This document shows, one piece after another, positions 25,159-38,200 of a stretch of DNA of 64,000 bases. The notes under the pieces are model-generated. The model had not been told where the DNA came from. It was given only the letters and a program-made list of their open reading frames with translations, and ran no database searches. Position numbers and translations under genes: made by a program. This DNA is from Porites lobata. Its lineage: Eukaryota; Cnidaria; Anthozoa; Scleractinia; Poritidae. The stretch is taken from contig CALNXK010000023.1 in NCBI GenBank assembly GCA_942486035.1, forward strand, positions 1,237,501-1,301,500. Reading direction: 5' to 3'. Positions within the stretch are counted from its first letter, which is position 1, and each line of letters opens with the position of its first letter.

Positions 25159-25958
25159 CTAGAAGACGATGGGATTGCAAAAAACAAAACAAATTGGAGA
25201 CACTGTTCGAGTACCTCAAATCTGTGATGCGTGAACCAACGGAGAACACAGAACAGCTCTGGACGGTGGGAGCACGAAGAACGTTTTTCCGTTTTATTAC
25301 CTTAATGACACACGAGGACTGTTTTACATCCGACAAATTTCCAAGACGACCGAGATTGAGAATATATTTCATACCACAAACTTAGGGCGTGTCCTTTAGA
25401 CAAAATTTTGCCTTTTAATTTTTGCCGGCTGGGGTTATGGAAAACACGGAGCTCTCGATAAATGAATCAGTCTTCTCTTCAAGTTTGTTGACCCGTGTGT
25501 TTAATTTCGACATCGGCTTTTTTTACGTCTCTGTTTTCACTCGATGACTTCTCTGCAAACCAGCTGACCACGGCCGTCCATTCAAACCTTAGAGGGGGCT
25601 AAATCACACAGCGAGGAACTGGGTCTGAGCGAAGGATGTACAAAATGGCGGCTGATAGGAAGGTATTTCAAACGCTCGAGAATCGCAGGAAAACACGGAT
25701 ATAACCACGATATGATGAAGAAATTAAAAACACAGGAAGGAAACAGCATCGAAGGTAAGATTCATTACTTCACGAAGGTTCGATATTTGTTTGCTTGAGA
25801 GAGTTCTTCGAATTTGAGGGAGTTCACTCGAGCTCCAAGTTCAGATGTTTTTCATAGCTTCTGATTTTCGATTATGAACCTCTCATAAAGCATCGCTCTT
25901 CTGCCACCAATCCAAGCCGATCCGTTGGTTATTTTCTACTTGAGTGCAATGGTCATTT

Positions 25959-26234
25959 CTAATAGTCTTGATCAAATTTATTCATAGACCGCCCTTTGGT
26001 GTGTCTAAAAGAGGAGTAATTAAAGAATCCTGATAAAGTTGAACTTTCTATGTCAGAATCGTTCGACGGCTTATCTGAAATCGAACGTTTGATCTTGTGC
26101 CTTGCCTTGGTAGTCCGTGATTGAAGACCAAAGCAACCTCGCCTGATTATCAACCGGGAATTTCCAACAGCCGGCCTGGAAATAGGTTGATTGGACAGGA
26201 ATGTTAAATGAGCTGCATAGCCGTCCTTTAGGAA
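25959..26234 (-). CDS. PITPNM: PITPNM distal last exon (family-type C-terminus)
   Basis: Follows the acceptor ttcttttttttag and opens with FLKDGYAAHLTFLSNQ, the counterpart of the conserved F-x-x-DGYAAHL that directly follows LNS2 in PITPNM proteins. Phase 0, as required by exon 17. The tail is basic and Ser-rich (RTTKARHKIKRSISDKPS) and ends at TAG 25959-25961. No convincing polyadenylation signal was found close by. Confidence 0.9.
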   Translation of the reverse strand, partial: FLKDGYAAHLTFLSNQPISRPAVGNSRLIIRRGCFGLQSRTTKARHKIKRSISDKPSNDSDIESSTLSGFFNYSSFRHTKGRSMNKFDQDY

Positions 26235-29200
26235 CTAAAAAAAAGAACAAAACAGCGCGATCAGTTATTAACAAATATTGCTCTAGCGTTAACAAGCTCT
26301 CTTGTAGACCCAGTGCCAAATTTTAATGTCCGAGTCAAGGTTGAGATCTTGTTATCTGGCACCATGCAGCATAGCCTGCGAACAGCAGACGCATTTTCGG
26401 TCGCCGCTTCTCTCCGACCGGAAATGCGTCTGCTGTTCGCAGGCTACATGCAGCACCGTGCCAGAATTGTTTTCCTTATTTAAATTTTACAAAGAGCACT
26501 GGCCCGCAGGTAGCTGGAGCTAATCTTGGCGGGCCAGTCAATTTACATGTAGAGAATACTTTTATTCTTTTATGTACATTTTTGTTTATATATAATATAA
26601 TGCGGAAAGATTATACAAAGGAGAGAAAGAATTTACAGTACACCCTGTCTTTGAAATTTGCGAAATCCTTTGACAGATTTCTAATCTGGTCTCGCAACTT
26701 ATCGTTCTCTCTTTGGAGTGATTTAACTTTATCTCCCATCTACCAAATAAATTAATATCAATGTTAAACAATTTGACTAAAATCTACACGTCCGCGCGTT
26801 CTCCAGTCCGCACGACCTGGGTTTATGATAGGTAAACGTTGTGTTTACATTACTTCCCAGCAAATAACGTACTCGGGCGACGAGCTCGACACCGAGTGGG
26901 AAAATAGGTTAGGAGACTGGATAAGTCTCAAGAGGCCACCTGAGTTAATTAGTGTCACCGGGCGAATAAAGAGTAAATAACGGTGTTACTAACCTGAGCC
27001 TGGCTCGCGTATTTCCTCGGATGGTGTTTTCCTACAGTGTAAATCTGATGCGACTGAACACCGATAGATGTGTAAACTGAAATGTCTTTCACTGATCCAT
27101 ACGCCGCGTGAATCAACACTTGACACTAACGACAACAAGGAACAGTCATTATTTAATTACACCAGAAGGCTGAAAAAAATTTCTGATGAAAAGATTATTA
27201 AAGAATATTCAAATAGGTCATTTCCGAATTCCAAAACCCCTCAATTTCAAAATGAGGCTAAATGCAGAACTGTTTGGGTGAAAATGCACAGGAGCCCATG
27301 ACTTGCAAGAGAGCAAGAATATTTTCACATCAAAGTCTTCGCGTTTCCCTCGTTTTCAAGTAGAGGCTCGGGACAACTTGAAAATGTCCTATAATGAGCT
27401 GAACACACAGGATACAAAGATCGATGGCACAGTGCCTGGAAATGCCTCACTAGTTTACTGGGTTTTACTTTGGGTTTTAATTAGATTGTGAATTAGAGAT
27501 GCATGCGTCACTTGACTCAGCAAACGAGCACAATAACAGTAAAACAGAAATTCGTTTGGTATCAGCCTTTTCCTTGTTAAAACATAAATAACTCACATCA
27601 TTGACAAGGTAACGGAGAAACTCCGTTTTGTGTTTTTGGAGATCCTTAGTAATCCCGTTGCCGAATGATACTAATCCGTATGGAAAGTTATGTTCTGCAA
27701 GCCAAGACATAACTTTGGTCTTCTGAAAGTCTAAACGGCTTGTAACGTAAACAATCAAGAAGCCCAATTCTTGCCAGTGTCTAAAAGATAAACAAAAAAG
27801 ACGCAAAAAGTTTGTTAGGCGGCCACGGGTGTGCTCGTTTCACTGTGAAAACAAAACTCTGTTACCTGACAACATCCACAGCTCCAGCGCGAACTTTTGG
27901 GTCTTTACCACGTATGGAGACACTGGCCGTGAATGAGCCGTCGATACTGAACACCACAGCTTCGGTTTTAGGCGGCAAAACGGCTAGGTTACTATCTACC
28001 CACGTGTGATCACCTCTACAAAGGAAAAACAACAAAATGCAACGTGAAGAGCCTTACTCAACCTTTCTCTATACCCCAGCACACCCCCCACTTCCCCCCA
28101 TCACCACCACCACCCCGTCAGGACTCACCGTAGGGAGGGGCAAGAGTGGACCAGTGGTGATAGCACTACCCTCCCACCGAAGTGGCCTCAGCTCGAGTGC
28201 CGGGACCGACTTAGAAATTGTATAAAATAAATTCTCTATCGAAAAGTAAATGCGTCGGGGTCGTCACGCCACCCTCGTCTCCGTCACGTAACGGTAACGG
28301 AGAGGAGCGTTGCGTGGCGTTGAATTCTGGGTGGAGCTGTTATACTTACTTGACGACCAACTTGATAGGGTAGATTCCCACCGGAAGTTTCTTATCTTCA
28401 GGAATAGAGCAAGAAAGCTTTCCTCCACTTCCGGTCAAAATGGTGTCAAATAAAACATACTCTCCAGAAGGAGGTTGGGTCATGACGTAGATGTTCACCT
28501 GAAAAGAGCGACATTGCATCAGTAAAAAGTTACACCTACGAGGCACACATGGTTGCTTATTCCGGCCTGAATTAACTTGCTTTTCTACAGTGAATCTTAA
28601 CTGCCAATAGATGTATCGGTTACATGCAGGGTAATTTAAAGTATCCTAAAATTCCATGCAATTCCAGTGTGGGATCAGATATCTCTCTACCTTTTTAGCT
28701 CAGTCGGTCAGCTAACGGTATTCTTATCTAGAGGTCGTGGGTTCTTTAAATTTTAGGTTGGGTCGAGAAGGTGTCCAGCTTACTGTAGAATTACATTTCC
28801 GCCGACTTCTTTTGTGTCGACCAAACCGCAAGGACTCAATAAGACGAAGGCTTTAAAGTGTACTCTCCTGTAGTACCGTTTATATATGTATAAGGTGATT
28901 CTGGCGTTGAATCTGCGCGAAAACTTTGTTCGTTACTCCTACCTTCTCTCCGCTAAGCGAAACCATATCAAGTGGACCATACATAAATCTGGCCGAAATG
29001 GTCTGGTCCTGACCTTCTAGGGTCACCCGATCGTTGGCCCGATGATTGGCGCTCAGGTTCTGCAAGTACAACAAAATCAAGGAAAAGTTCAATACATTAC
29101 TGCTACCGACCCGTAACGTTTTTTTGTTAACTGTCTGGGTCGGAGAATTGTCACATAATTTGGAGAATCACAAAAATGTTTTTACAACAACTGCAACAAC

Positions 29201-32200
29201 CAAAAAAGTTTCCAAATTTGTTAATAAGAATTTCTTAATGTGAAACCATTTCCGATTGTCTTTGGCCACGCATGATGAGTAGAAAGTGAACCGCAACGCC
29301 CTTAACCTGTTTCATGCATGCACGACACAGGCCACCCAATATAGTGCAAAGGACAGAGAAAGTAAATACCTTAATTTTCATAGCCGTTCTTCGTTTTAGC
29401 CACTTCTCTCTGGGTTCAGCAGGACTGAACGTCTGACATCTTCTGCTGGGTGATGATACACTGACACTGTCCAACTCACCATGAAGAATCTGTGCAAAAA
29501 GGAAAACAAAACAACTCAGTATTACTAGACACAGTCGAAATCAACTAAACAATGATATTAGAAGAGGGATCATGTTATGATAGCTCATAAGAGGGCTGAA
29601 ATGACGAAACATTCTAATTGTTTAGATATTCAATGAAAGTCCTGGGACGAAGGGATTCTTGATACTTTCAAGAACTTTTCATGTACTTAATTCAATGTAT
29701 TAGGTTTGGCTCATGAAAAGATCGGCGTCTGAACCGGGCCTAAGTGTGTCACCACTAACAAGACGTAACCAGGCTACAAAACCACAACGAACACAAGGAG
29801 AAGCAAAAGCACCAAATCAGTTGAGTACCTGTCTGACGACAAAAGCGGCCACGTCGCTTGATTCCCAATAGCTGACATGGAAGAGAGGCGAGAGGACGGC
29901 TGTTGGAAATTGCTGAAGTCCCTCGGGACAGTACAAGGCAAAGTCCACTCGTCTGGTGCCCCACCAATTAGCGACCGCTGATTACGTAAACAAAGAAATC
30001 AGTGAAATATCGTGTACTTGATCGAAAACTTAGCATTAGAGCAAGTAAGTAAAAACAGCGTTGGTCCTCCACGAGTAAGTAACTTTCACTAACTTGTTCG
30101 TGTAACATTAAGGCTGTCATTTTCAGGAATTTGAAGCAGCTTCTCGATCTTGTCACGTATTCAGGATTATCGGATATCTTGTAAAACCTTTTTAAATACA
30201 AGAATCGCGCCACCTAATAAAAACTTAGACATACCTGCATCAAACTCTGTACCCCCTCTAGGGCTATCCGAACTGTCACTAGATACCAGGCTTACTGTGC
30301 TCAGATTGCTGTCCCGTTGAACCAAGCCCGGGCGAGACTGAGAACGAAAATTACCAGGCGGGCTAACAAACAGTTCTGGATTATCAGCAAAGACCTTGTT
30401 AAGAAGATGTGATTGGCCATCTCCAAGCGGGAACCGGTGATAACGAGGAACGCTTACAGCAGGGATCTGTGCAAACTGCGGAGTGATCAAAGGTTCGATA
30501 CGAGACGCAGACGGGTCAAATGGGTGAAACAGGTTGTAGACCTGGTTGCAAGCAGGTTTTGGCGGTACAGCTGTAAAGAAAGTAATGAATGATTGGGTTT
30601 GCAAATAAAATACTCCGTCGTGTGAGTAGACCCGATTACCAGCCGCTGATCGAGAAATGAGCCCACGCTCCTTTCCCGAAAAGGAATAAGACCGAAGGCC
30701 CGTTCCTCAAAAGTCCCGATAATTAACGGGCCTGAAAAGCTGTTGTCGTTTAAATTTAAGATAGAGGTTTCGGTAGGTTTGTAGATAATACGATAGCTAG
30801 GAAAGGCGTTTTTGTTGTTTAGATTATGATCTGAAAATCTGATTTCGGGCCGTAAAGTTACCGGGACTCTTGAGAAACGGACCCCCGGATCCGAAAGAGC
30901 GGCGGAAATCGAGCCTATAGCGTCGGTGACTATGCGAACTTATTGTAAGGAAAACGTGCAGTTTTATTTACAGTGATAAGTACGGACATTACCTGTCCTG
31001 TCCTCTCCATGCATGAATCTACGATAAGCCAAAACAAGTCCGATAGGCGAACCAAATGCGAAAAACTTGGAAACTTCAAAATCGAACATAGCATGATCCA
31101 CGGAGTCCATCGACAGAGACGTCTCGAAGGAAAACTTTTGTAGCCGCTCGGCTCTGCTTAGCTGATTCGGTGACTCCAAAACAGTGTCTTCCAACTCCTC
31201 GACTGGCGGAGCGCGCATGATTTCGTCGGAATTTGGATCGACATTTTCTCGAATATTTCCGCTGCTCAGACTAAGTCTGAGATTGTGCGAGACCTCCAAG
31301 CTTTTACTAGGTGGAGTATGGCTACTTGTGCGGCGCGGTTTTTTCACCACGCTTCCATTGGTTTCTCCGTTGTTTCCAGCAGTCGTTGCAGCCAGAGGCG
31401 AGAGCATTGCTGTGTTTGAAAAGAAGCTTTGGGTGCGTTTGGACAAGGTGTTCTCATTACTGATTAAGGCGTCGTATGCAAGCAGGGCGCCCATGCAGTC
31501 ACCGAGAACACAAACCTACAAGTCAATAACACACTTTATCATTCATTCCAAATATTTTCTTATTGGCTATACAAATATTTCTTACTGGCTATAATCCCTT
31601 CCCTCCCCCTCCCCCAAAAAAGATTCTTCATAACCAGCTGGCGCTACTGGCGCTGACCAAATTTGGAAAACGCTTAGGTTATACAATCATTGATGCCAGT
31701 CACTAAGAAGTAGATGATTGTATATGACGTCACGTGAAACAGCGGCCCGGCAGCTTAGCTGTTTAAGCGTGAGTGCAGACCACAAGAAAAGGCAAAGGAA
31801 TTTACAGCTTTGAGAGGCGAACACTGCCCTCAATCGTATCATACTAGCCTCATTCAGTAATTGTTTAAATTATGCAGGGACCCTGCCACAGTTTTCACCA
31901 TACAGCCAAACTTTGCGACCGAGTGTGGACGGAAAATTCCGATATTAATGAATGAAGGTGTAGTCATTTCTTCATATATGTCAACTATTTGGGTAAATCA
32001 AATATTCCTCGCTACTTCCCTGTAGTGTTTGGGGTTAATCCATCCCTCCCCATCTCCCCCGCAATCTAAGCCTGGTCTTTAGGGTGTCCAAAAACTGGAG
32101 GTTACACTGGGCATAAAGGTTATTCTTTTGTCGCAGAATAATTTTTGTATTCACCTCTCCCCGAAAACCTTGACCTTCTTCAGACTTAAGAAAATCACGA

Positions 32201-35200
32201 TAAGCCATGTTTGTGGCGGCTACCATGGAATTAACGGCGTCAACATAAAATGGCGAGGATGAGACCATCAGTGAGATGGCGCTTAAAGGAAAACTACTTG
32301 ACACGGGAGTAAAGCCACTGTTGACGCTTGCTGCATCTGAAAACAAGGAAAAGGAACAGTGTTCAACTCTAATGATCAAATCGCGGTTCACTGTAACACA
32401 ATCGATTTAGGTAAGGGTTTTGGGCATACAGAGTCACGTAATCCTTCGTTATAATATGACCATTCCGATTAATCTTCTTACCAGAACATTCGCACGATAC
32501 TATTTTTTTTCTCAGTAATGTGGGTTGTGCGCTCCCGGTGTTGAAAGGTCAGTTATAACCGCGGAAGAACTAGCTTAGTCTGCAGAGCGCTGGCCAGCAG
32601 AGCGGGAGGTAGCAGATTCGATTTTTGGGACCGAACTAAAACTCAGAGTCTTAACATAACTGAAGAAGAAGGTACTGCCTTTGTACTGCAAACGGTTAGA
32701 CCTTCACGCGACTCGGACGACCTCGTAAAATGGTGGTCCCGTATTACAGACCGCTTGCCTGCTTAATCCATTGACAATGAGACAAACTGCGTGACGGAGA
32801 ATAACTGTGTCTCAAGTCAAATACAGAGGTTATGACTGGTCCATTAAACAAAAAGGATGATAGTCCATTTTGCTTAAAACGGGGAAGAATGGTGTCAAAT
32901 AGTCCAACGATAGACTAGCGGAACAAGAGAACTTTCCGCCTTCGTGGGAAACAGCTTAATGCCGAATCGTTAGGAGATTGAAAAAAGTGAATTCAAATGG
33001 TCCTTCAGACTGTCAGTTTTCCCGTCTACGGTTTGCATCTCGACTCTTGTTTATGGCCACTCAATTCTTACCCGAATCACTTTCCGAGTAAGGACACAGC
33101 TGAGACAACAGATTCAGTGCTTTGGAGCAAATAGCTGGGCACTCGACGAGCCTCAGAGCGATCCTTCCCACAGCACCTTTGTAGTGTGAATTAATCACCG
33201 CTTCAAATGCATCCTGGAGCAGTTTGAAGTCCATGGCACGTGACGTGGGATCCAGGCCCGTGTCTATTTGCGTCCCACCGTGGATGATGAGAATGAGGCT
33301 AGTAATGCTGGAGGCTGGTAACGAACACGTAGAAGTATCGCTGACCTTTTTACTCAACGTTTCTTTTCTAAGGAGTCGAGGAGACTGAAAAACAAAGAGC
33401 AAACAGACAGAACTTGGTGAATAAACCAGCCGATAGTCTTACAAGAGAGCGAGCATTTTGACTAATTTCATTTCTTCCGTCGAACGAACTGAATGAACTA
33501 AGCCATTCCATTGAGCCTATTCAAATGCGAACTACAGAGAAGCAAGTGGCTTGTAGCAAGGTCCCTCATACAGCGTTGTATACGCAAACTATGAAAGCGA
33601 GCACTTCAACCCTTTGCGTTTATACTTAGGGTTTAAAGGGATGATTTATTTGTATTCTGCACTTTATTGGCTTTATCGAGTTCCCATTGGTTTCATACGC
33701 ATGGTAAAACTTTCTCCCTACGAGTCAGTAATGTTTTCGCCTTTACGAAATCTAAAATAGTGAATGGACTGTTGATGACAGTGGCTGATCGAGACTGACG
33801 TTTCGACAACCTGTACGTTAGTCATTATTGGAATCTGCGAACTTCGTCGTCTTACCTTATCTAAGCTCTGCTCATCATTAAGTGAAGAAGCTACTGAATC
33901 CAAAGACTCTCTACTACCCCGTGAGGAATCCGTGTCTAACTCAAGGCTTTTAAAACTGTTGCTGAGTTCCACGTGACGAATGGACAACAGATTTGAATCT
34001 AAGTTATCTTCCAGATCCTCTGCAATAGAATTATATGCATGTATGAAAGGGTCTTCAGTTTGATATCAATCAATACATCAATTAAAGGTTTGTTTGCACA
34101 GGTAGGATCTATGAGCCAGGAAGCTCGTATAAAAGCCCTACATGTAAGAGGACATGAATTAAAATATATGAAATGAATCATGTTTATCCGCAGTTCAAAG
34201 TACCCCTTAGGACCGCTCAGATTGTTCATTCTACTGCGAAGATCATGTTCACTTTTACACAAAGACATTCACATACACAAATCAGTTCAATAGTCATAGG
34301 CAGGATATCTGAAAACAGGGACGTTGCTGTTGGTATCTAAGCTAACTACGGCAAAGGGTTAGGGTTAGATTCAATACCATACCTTGTGCGTCAAAAAACT
34401 CTTCTTCTCCGGAATCGGATTCAACGGTTTCTATAGTACTCATTCGCCATCCCATCAGCATCTCAGCTCGCGACAGTCCCCTCGCGGACGAACTATCGAA
34501 AGAAGGGCTCCGTTCCTTTTGTCCAAAACCATTACATTCTAAGCCTTGAGAGATTTTCATGCTCAGTTTTTCATGCAGAATTTGAGACGGATTCTCTTCA
34601 TCATATCCGAATTTCTCAACCGTTATAGCAACAGGTGAAGGAGATATACTTCCTTCACTGTCATCTAGTGAAGTTTTAGAAATTAAATCCAGCTTTGTGC
34701 TGTTGTTATTGTCTTGGACATAAACTACACTTCCTCGTCCTTTGTCGCTGGCAAAGCCAATTTCCTGGTCGGAATCGTGATCTAGAGATAAACAGCTGTT
34801 TACTTTGTTAGTCTCTGAAAGTGTCCCCATTTTTCTGGCCAATATTCTCTGTGTTTCTTCCTCTAATTTCCTAATATCTTCAATCGTGAGTCCGTACCAC
34901 TCATCTTGCCACACCCACGCTTGTCTATGGCCCATTAACATAGGCCGCCTCAGACCCGAGTGGATAAAATGTTCAATTTTGTTCTACAAACAACAACAAA
35001 GTAAATCAAATTAAATACTCAACTATGTTCACCCCTTATGGGACTTTTCAGGTATAACAAAACAAATACATTTAAATAGAAAATAATAAGGTTAAGAATC
35101 CCAACTGGTAGGAGCCGAACTAGAAGGCTATTTACAAGCGTGGCCGAGGATTTGAGCGCGGGACTACCGAGAACAAATCCGGCAGCTATCGGTTAAGGAT

Positions 35201-38200
35201 GGACTTGAACTCGAGGCCTCCCCATTACAAGTCCAGCGCTATAACTACTAGGCCACGCTGCGTCCCTTAGAAAGTGAGTTACCGCCGGTTTTCTCAGTAG
35301 TCTCAACTGTTATAGTAAACTGTTATTTTTAAGTAGCAATATATAACTGTAATATACCATGCAGTATTAATGATTGAGTATTTTCGCGGTAATGTTCTAC
35401 ACTGCGCGGCTTACAAGGAAACAACGTACATATAATTAACTCTTGCAGTTAAAGAAATGAAAAGAAAAGAGGGATTTCATAATAATTCCTGTTCATAGCC
35501 ACCCTCAAACCCTATGTTGACTTGTATGAGTGTATGGTTTGAACCCACCACTACATTACGGATTTACCAGTTTCATTAAGCTTCAGGATAGGTTTTATTT
35601 GGAATTGTGCAGAAAAATCCTTCACCACAAGTTGCCAGTTGTTTACGAAAAATCTTTTTCGTGGACAAATTCTAAAGCACCCACTAACGTTATGGTGGAT
35701 AAGAAACAGTAGATCAACAACCGGAGTTTTGAACAGCAGCTCAAGGAATACGTTTTTGCCATTGTATCTAGCTTATGGATCCTTGTTTTATAAACACATG
35801 CGTCAAGAATTCGAAAAAACGCATCTTCGTTGTTTGGTTTGAAACGATGCGTAGTGATACTCAGGGGCGGATCTAGGGGGAGGGTGCAGGGGTGCGCCCC
35901 CCCTGAGATGACCTGCGGTTTTCTAATACAACTGGTATTCTGCAGAAAAAAACTATGTGGTTTATTGGTGTTGAAGTAGAGCAAGAGACGAGTGCACCCC
36001 CTCCTAAAAAAGATCCTGGAACCGCCCCTGATACTAACATGCAAGCGGGATACTTGCAATTTTAATCGTTACCCGCTACGAGAAACGCGTAGCGAGCGAC
36101 GCAATTCTTGTAATCAGGCAGCATGTTGCCTTGACCAGTACTGTGCCGGGGGTTGCAGTGTCAAACCTTACCACTAGCGACTCAAAAATAACCAAATGAC
36201 ACGGGTTCTCAGTGGTTAATTCCTCACCTGCATTCCCCAATATCTGAATTCAACCTTAATAAGCTTATAAGCACACATGACGTCAGAAGGTGGATTCTCT
36301 ACCCTGTAATGTTCTAGCCAGTTCTCCTTCAGGGGACCGCGTCCTGTTTTGCTGGAGATGTATAATAAGGGGTCTTCTTCTTCTCTGTAATCTGATGTGG
36401 AAACTGCATCCTTTATTGGATCAATTATGTCTGCAGGAGCAAATAGAAAACATTTTCTCGAACCACGTAAAAGTGAATCTCAGCTTGATTATATATGAAT
36501 AATAACACAACGTTTGAGCCAAAGAGCCGTTAACTTGCGAGAGCAAACGACTTTTTTGACTCTTGTTTCACTCGCCGAGAAAAGAGCGTCTGTGCTCCCG
36601 AGCTGGGAAACGATTTCTGTGACGTCAGTATTTTTCAACCAATTATAATTCAGGTACGCGTGTAACATGTGAGAAGAGACGCCTTTTTCGGCTCTTCTTT
36701 CACGGCGAGTGAGTCAAGAGCCGACAACGGCGTTTGATCTCGCAGGATAACGACAAGCAATCAGAAAGTCTTTTCTTAGAGACATCTCTTCTTGTTAGTG
36801 GAAGTCCTCCCAAATGATCTTGCTCCTGAAGAAATTTTCTTGTTTGAACAGAAGAAAGGCCAACTCACCAACTTCCCGACTCTGAAGGTCAACTGCCGAC
36901 AGGTTGAAAACGTTTTCCTAAAAAAAAAAAAACAACAGGAATAAGAACTGGATGTGATTGTTATATGGCTTTAATCTCCACAGAAACTGGTTCTGAAATT
37001 TGATAGGGAATGTAGCTAGTACAAAGGAAGATGACAACTGCAGAAAATCAGACATGTTAAGACCCTTTGCGACTACAGGTAAGCCTACCACTCAGATCCT
37101 AAAATTTAGTCATGGCATCTAGCCCAGCATGCTATTTTCTTTCCTTACTTAGTGTTTCCGCTTAGTTATTTCTCATATTCTTTGTTTGGGTGGTGGCAAA
37201 GAGAAATATGGGAGGTGGATAAAGGAACGTATTTAAAAAGACATTAGCTATATAGCGAGCTTAAGCAAAGAAAACCTTCACGTCCTGCACGTCAAAACTA
37301 ACAACCGGAAAAAGATCTTTTCTCTCTTTTAGTGGTCTGAGTTCGATAATATTAAACTACAGGAGAAACAACAAAAGGTTTCAAATTTGGGTAAAGCGTA
37401 TTAACAAGCGAAAAGCCAACAACACTTCCCGCTTCCAGTCTTGACATCGGGTATGTCTGCGTTGTCGTTTGGTTAAGCTCGCTAGTATAAATACGATGTA
37501 GATCATCGTAATTATAGACGCAACTTTTGCAGGGTTCGAATCCTGAGTACACAAGCCTGAATCTTTTCACGCTTCCTTTTTGGAAAATATACAAAAGTTG
37601 CAATAGCCATCCTCTACGCATTTAATTTTCATTCTGCAGTTCTAATATCATTATCATTTTTATACTTTCATTATTTCAACACGTTTCAAGTTGCCAATGT
37701 AACTAAACTGAAAGAAGAAAGGAACTTTCGGTCCACAGTGTTTAGAATCGCCCTATGTGAGGTAATCCAAGACAGTCTTGGATTCTGGATTCCTTGGCAT
37801 GGATTCAGGATTCCAGGTACTGGATTCCAGTCTTTGTCAGTGAAACTTGGATTCTGGATTCCTTGAGCTGCATTTGGGATTTCAAATCCCAGGATTCCGG
37901 AATTTACAAGCAAAACTTCCACAGATTCTGGATTCCACAAGCAAAAATTTTCCATATTCCAGAATCCAGATTCCCTTACACGAGACGATAAGAAAATAGT
38001 ACAAGTTTTAGAACAACATACGTGAACTCTACCTGTTGTCCAGCATCAGGGTAATAATACGTCTCTACATCAACAAAAAATTTCTCCACAAAGGGGCAAG
38101 TTGTCCTCATCTTGGTGTAGGGATATGCATTCCAAGCTTCTTCTTCCACTCTCAAGGCAGCCTTGGGCAGAATTGCCTTAAGCCAGCCCGGTAGATGGCT

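Larger units (their letters stand above)
12681..25958. other. 13-kb intergenic region with fold-back transposons
   Basis: No exon chain could be built on either strand. The first 100 bp upstream of 12680 form the T-box 5' leader and promoter side. The rest holds a GTC/ATC microsatellite (15.6 kb), a 60-bp hairpin element (16.9 kb), a GGGATT-rich tract (16.97-17.1 kb), a complex TTCACTAG repeat (21.3-21.8 kb), a 203-bp fold-back (21.9 kb), a telomere-core fold-back (22.2 kb), a degenerate inverted repeat (22.7-22.8 kb) and a nested palindrome (24.7-25.2 kb). A possible short exon at 17.4 kb is discussed in the findings. The last few hundred bases may be PITPNM 3' UTR. Confidence 0.55.

Noticed and set aside
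25194..25385. 63-codon plus-strand frame METLFEYLKSVMREPTENTE
   Set aside because: Looks mildly protein-like, but it abuts the 24702-25158 element, has no splice partners and lies where PITPNM 3' UTR may extend.
25630..25757. Possible plus-strand first exon with atggcggctgatagg and a GTAAGA donor
   Set aside because: The ATG frame stops after 19 codons and no downstream plus-strand exon in phase was found.
28696..28747. tRNA gene
   Set aside because: Only A- and B-box-like pieces are present; acceptor and anticodon stems do not form, so it is a SINE relic.
35095..35275. Functional tRNA gene on the minus strand
   Set aside because: The head is tRNA-like but no full cloverleaf closes, and a SINE-type body follows.
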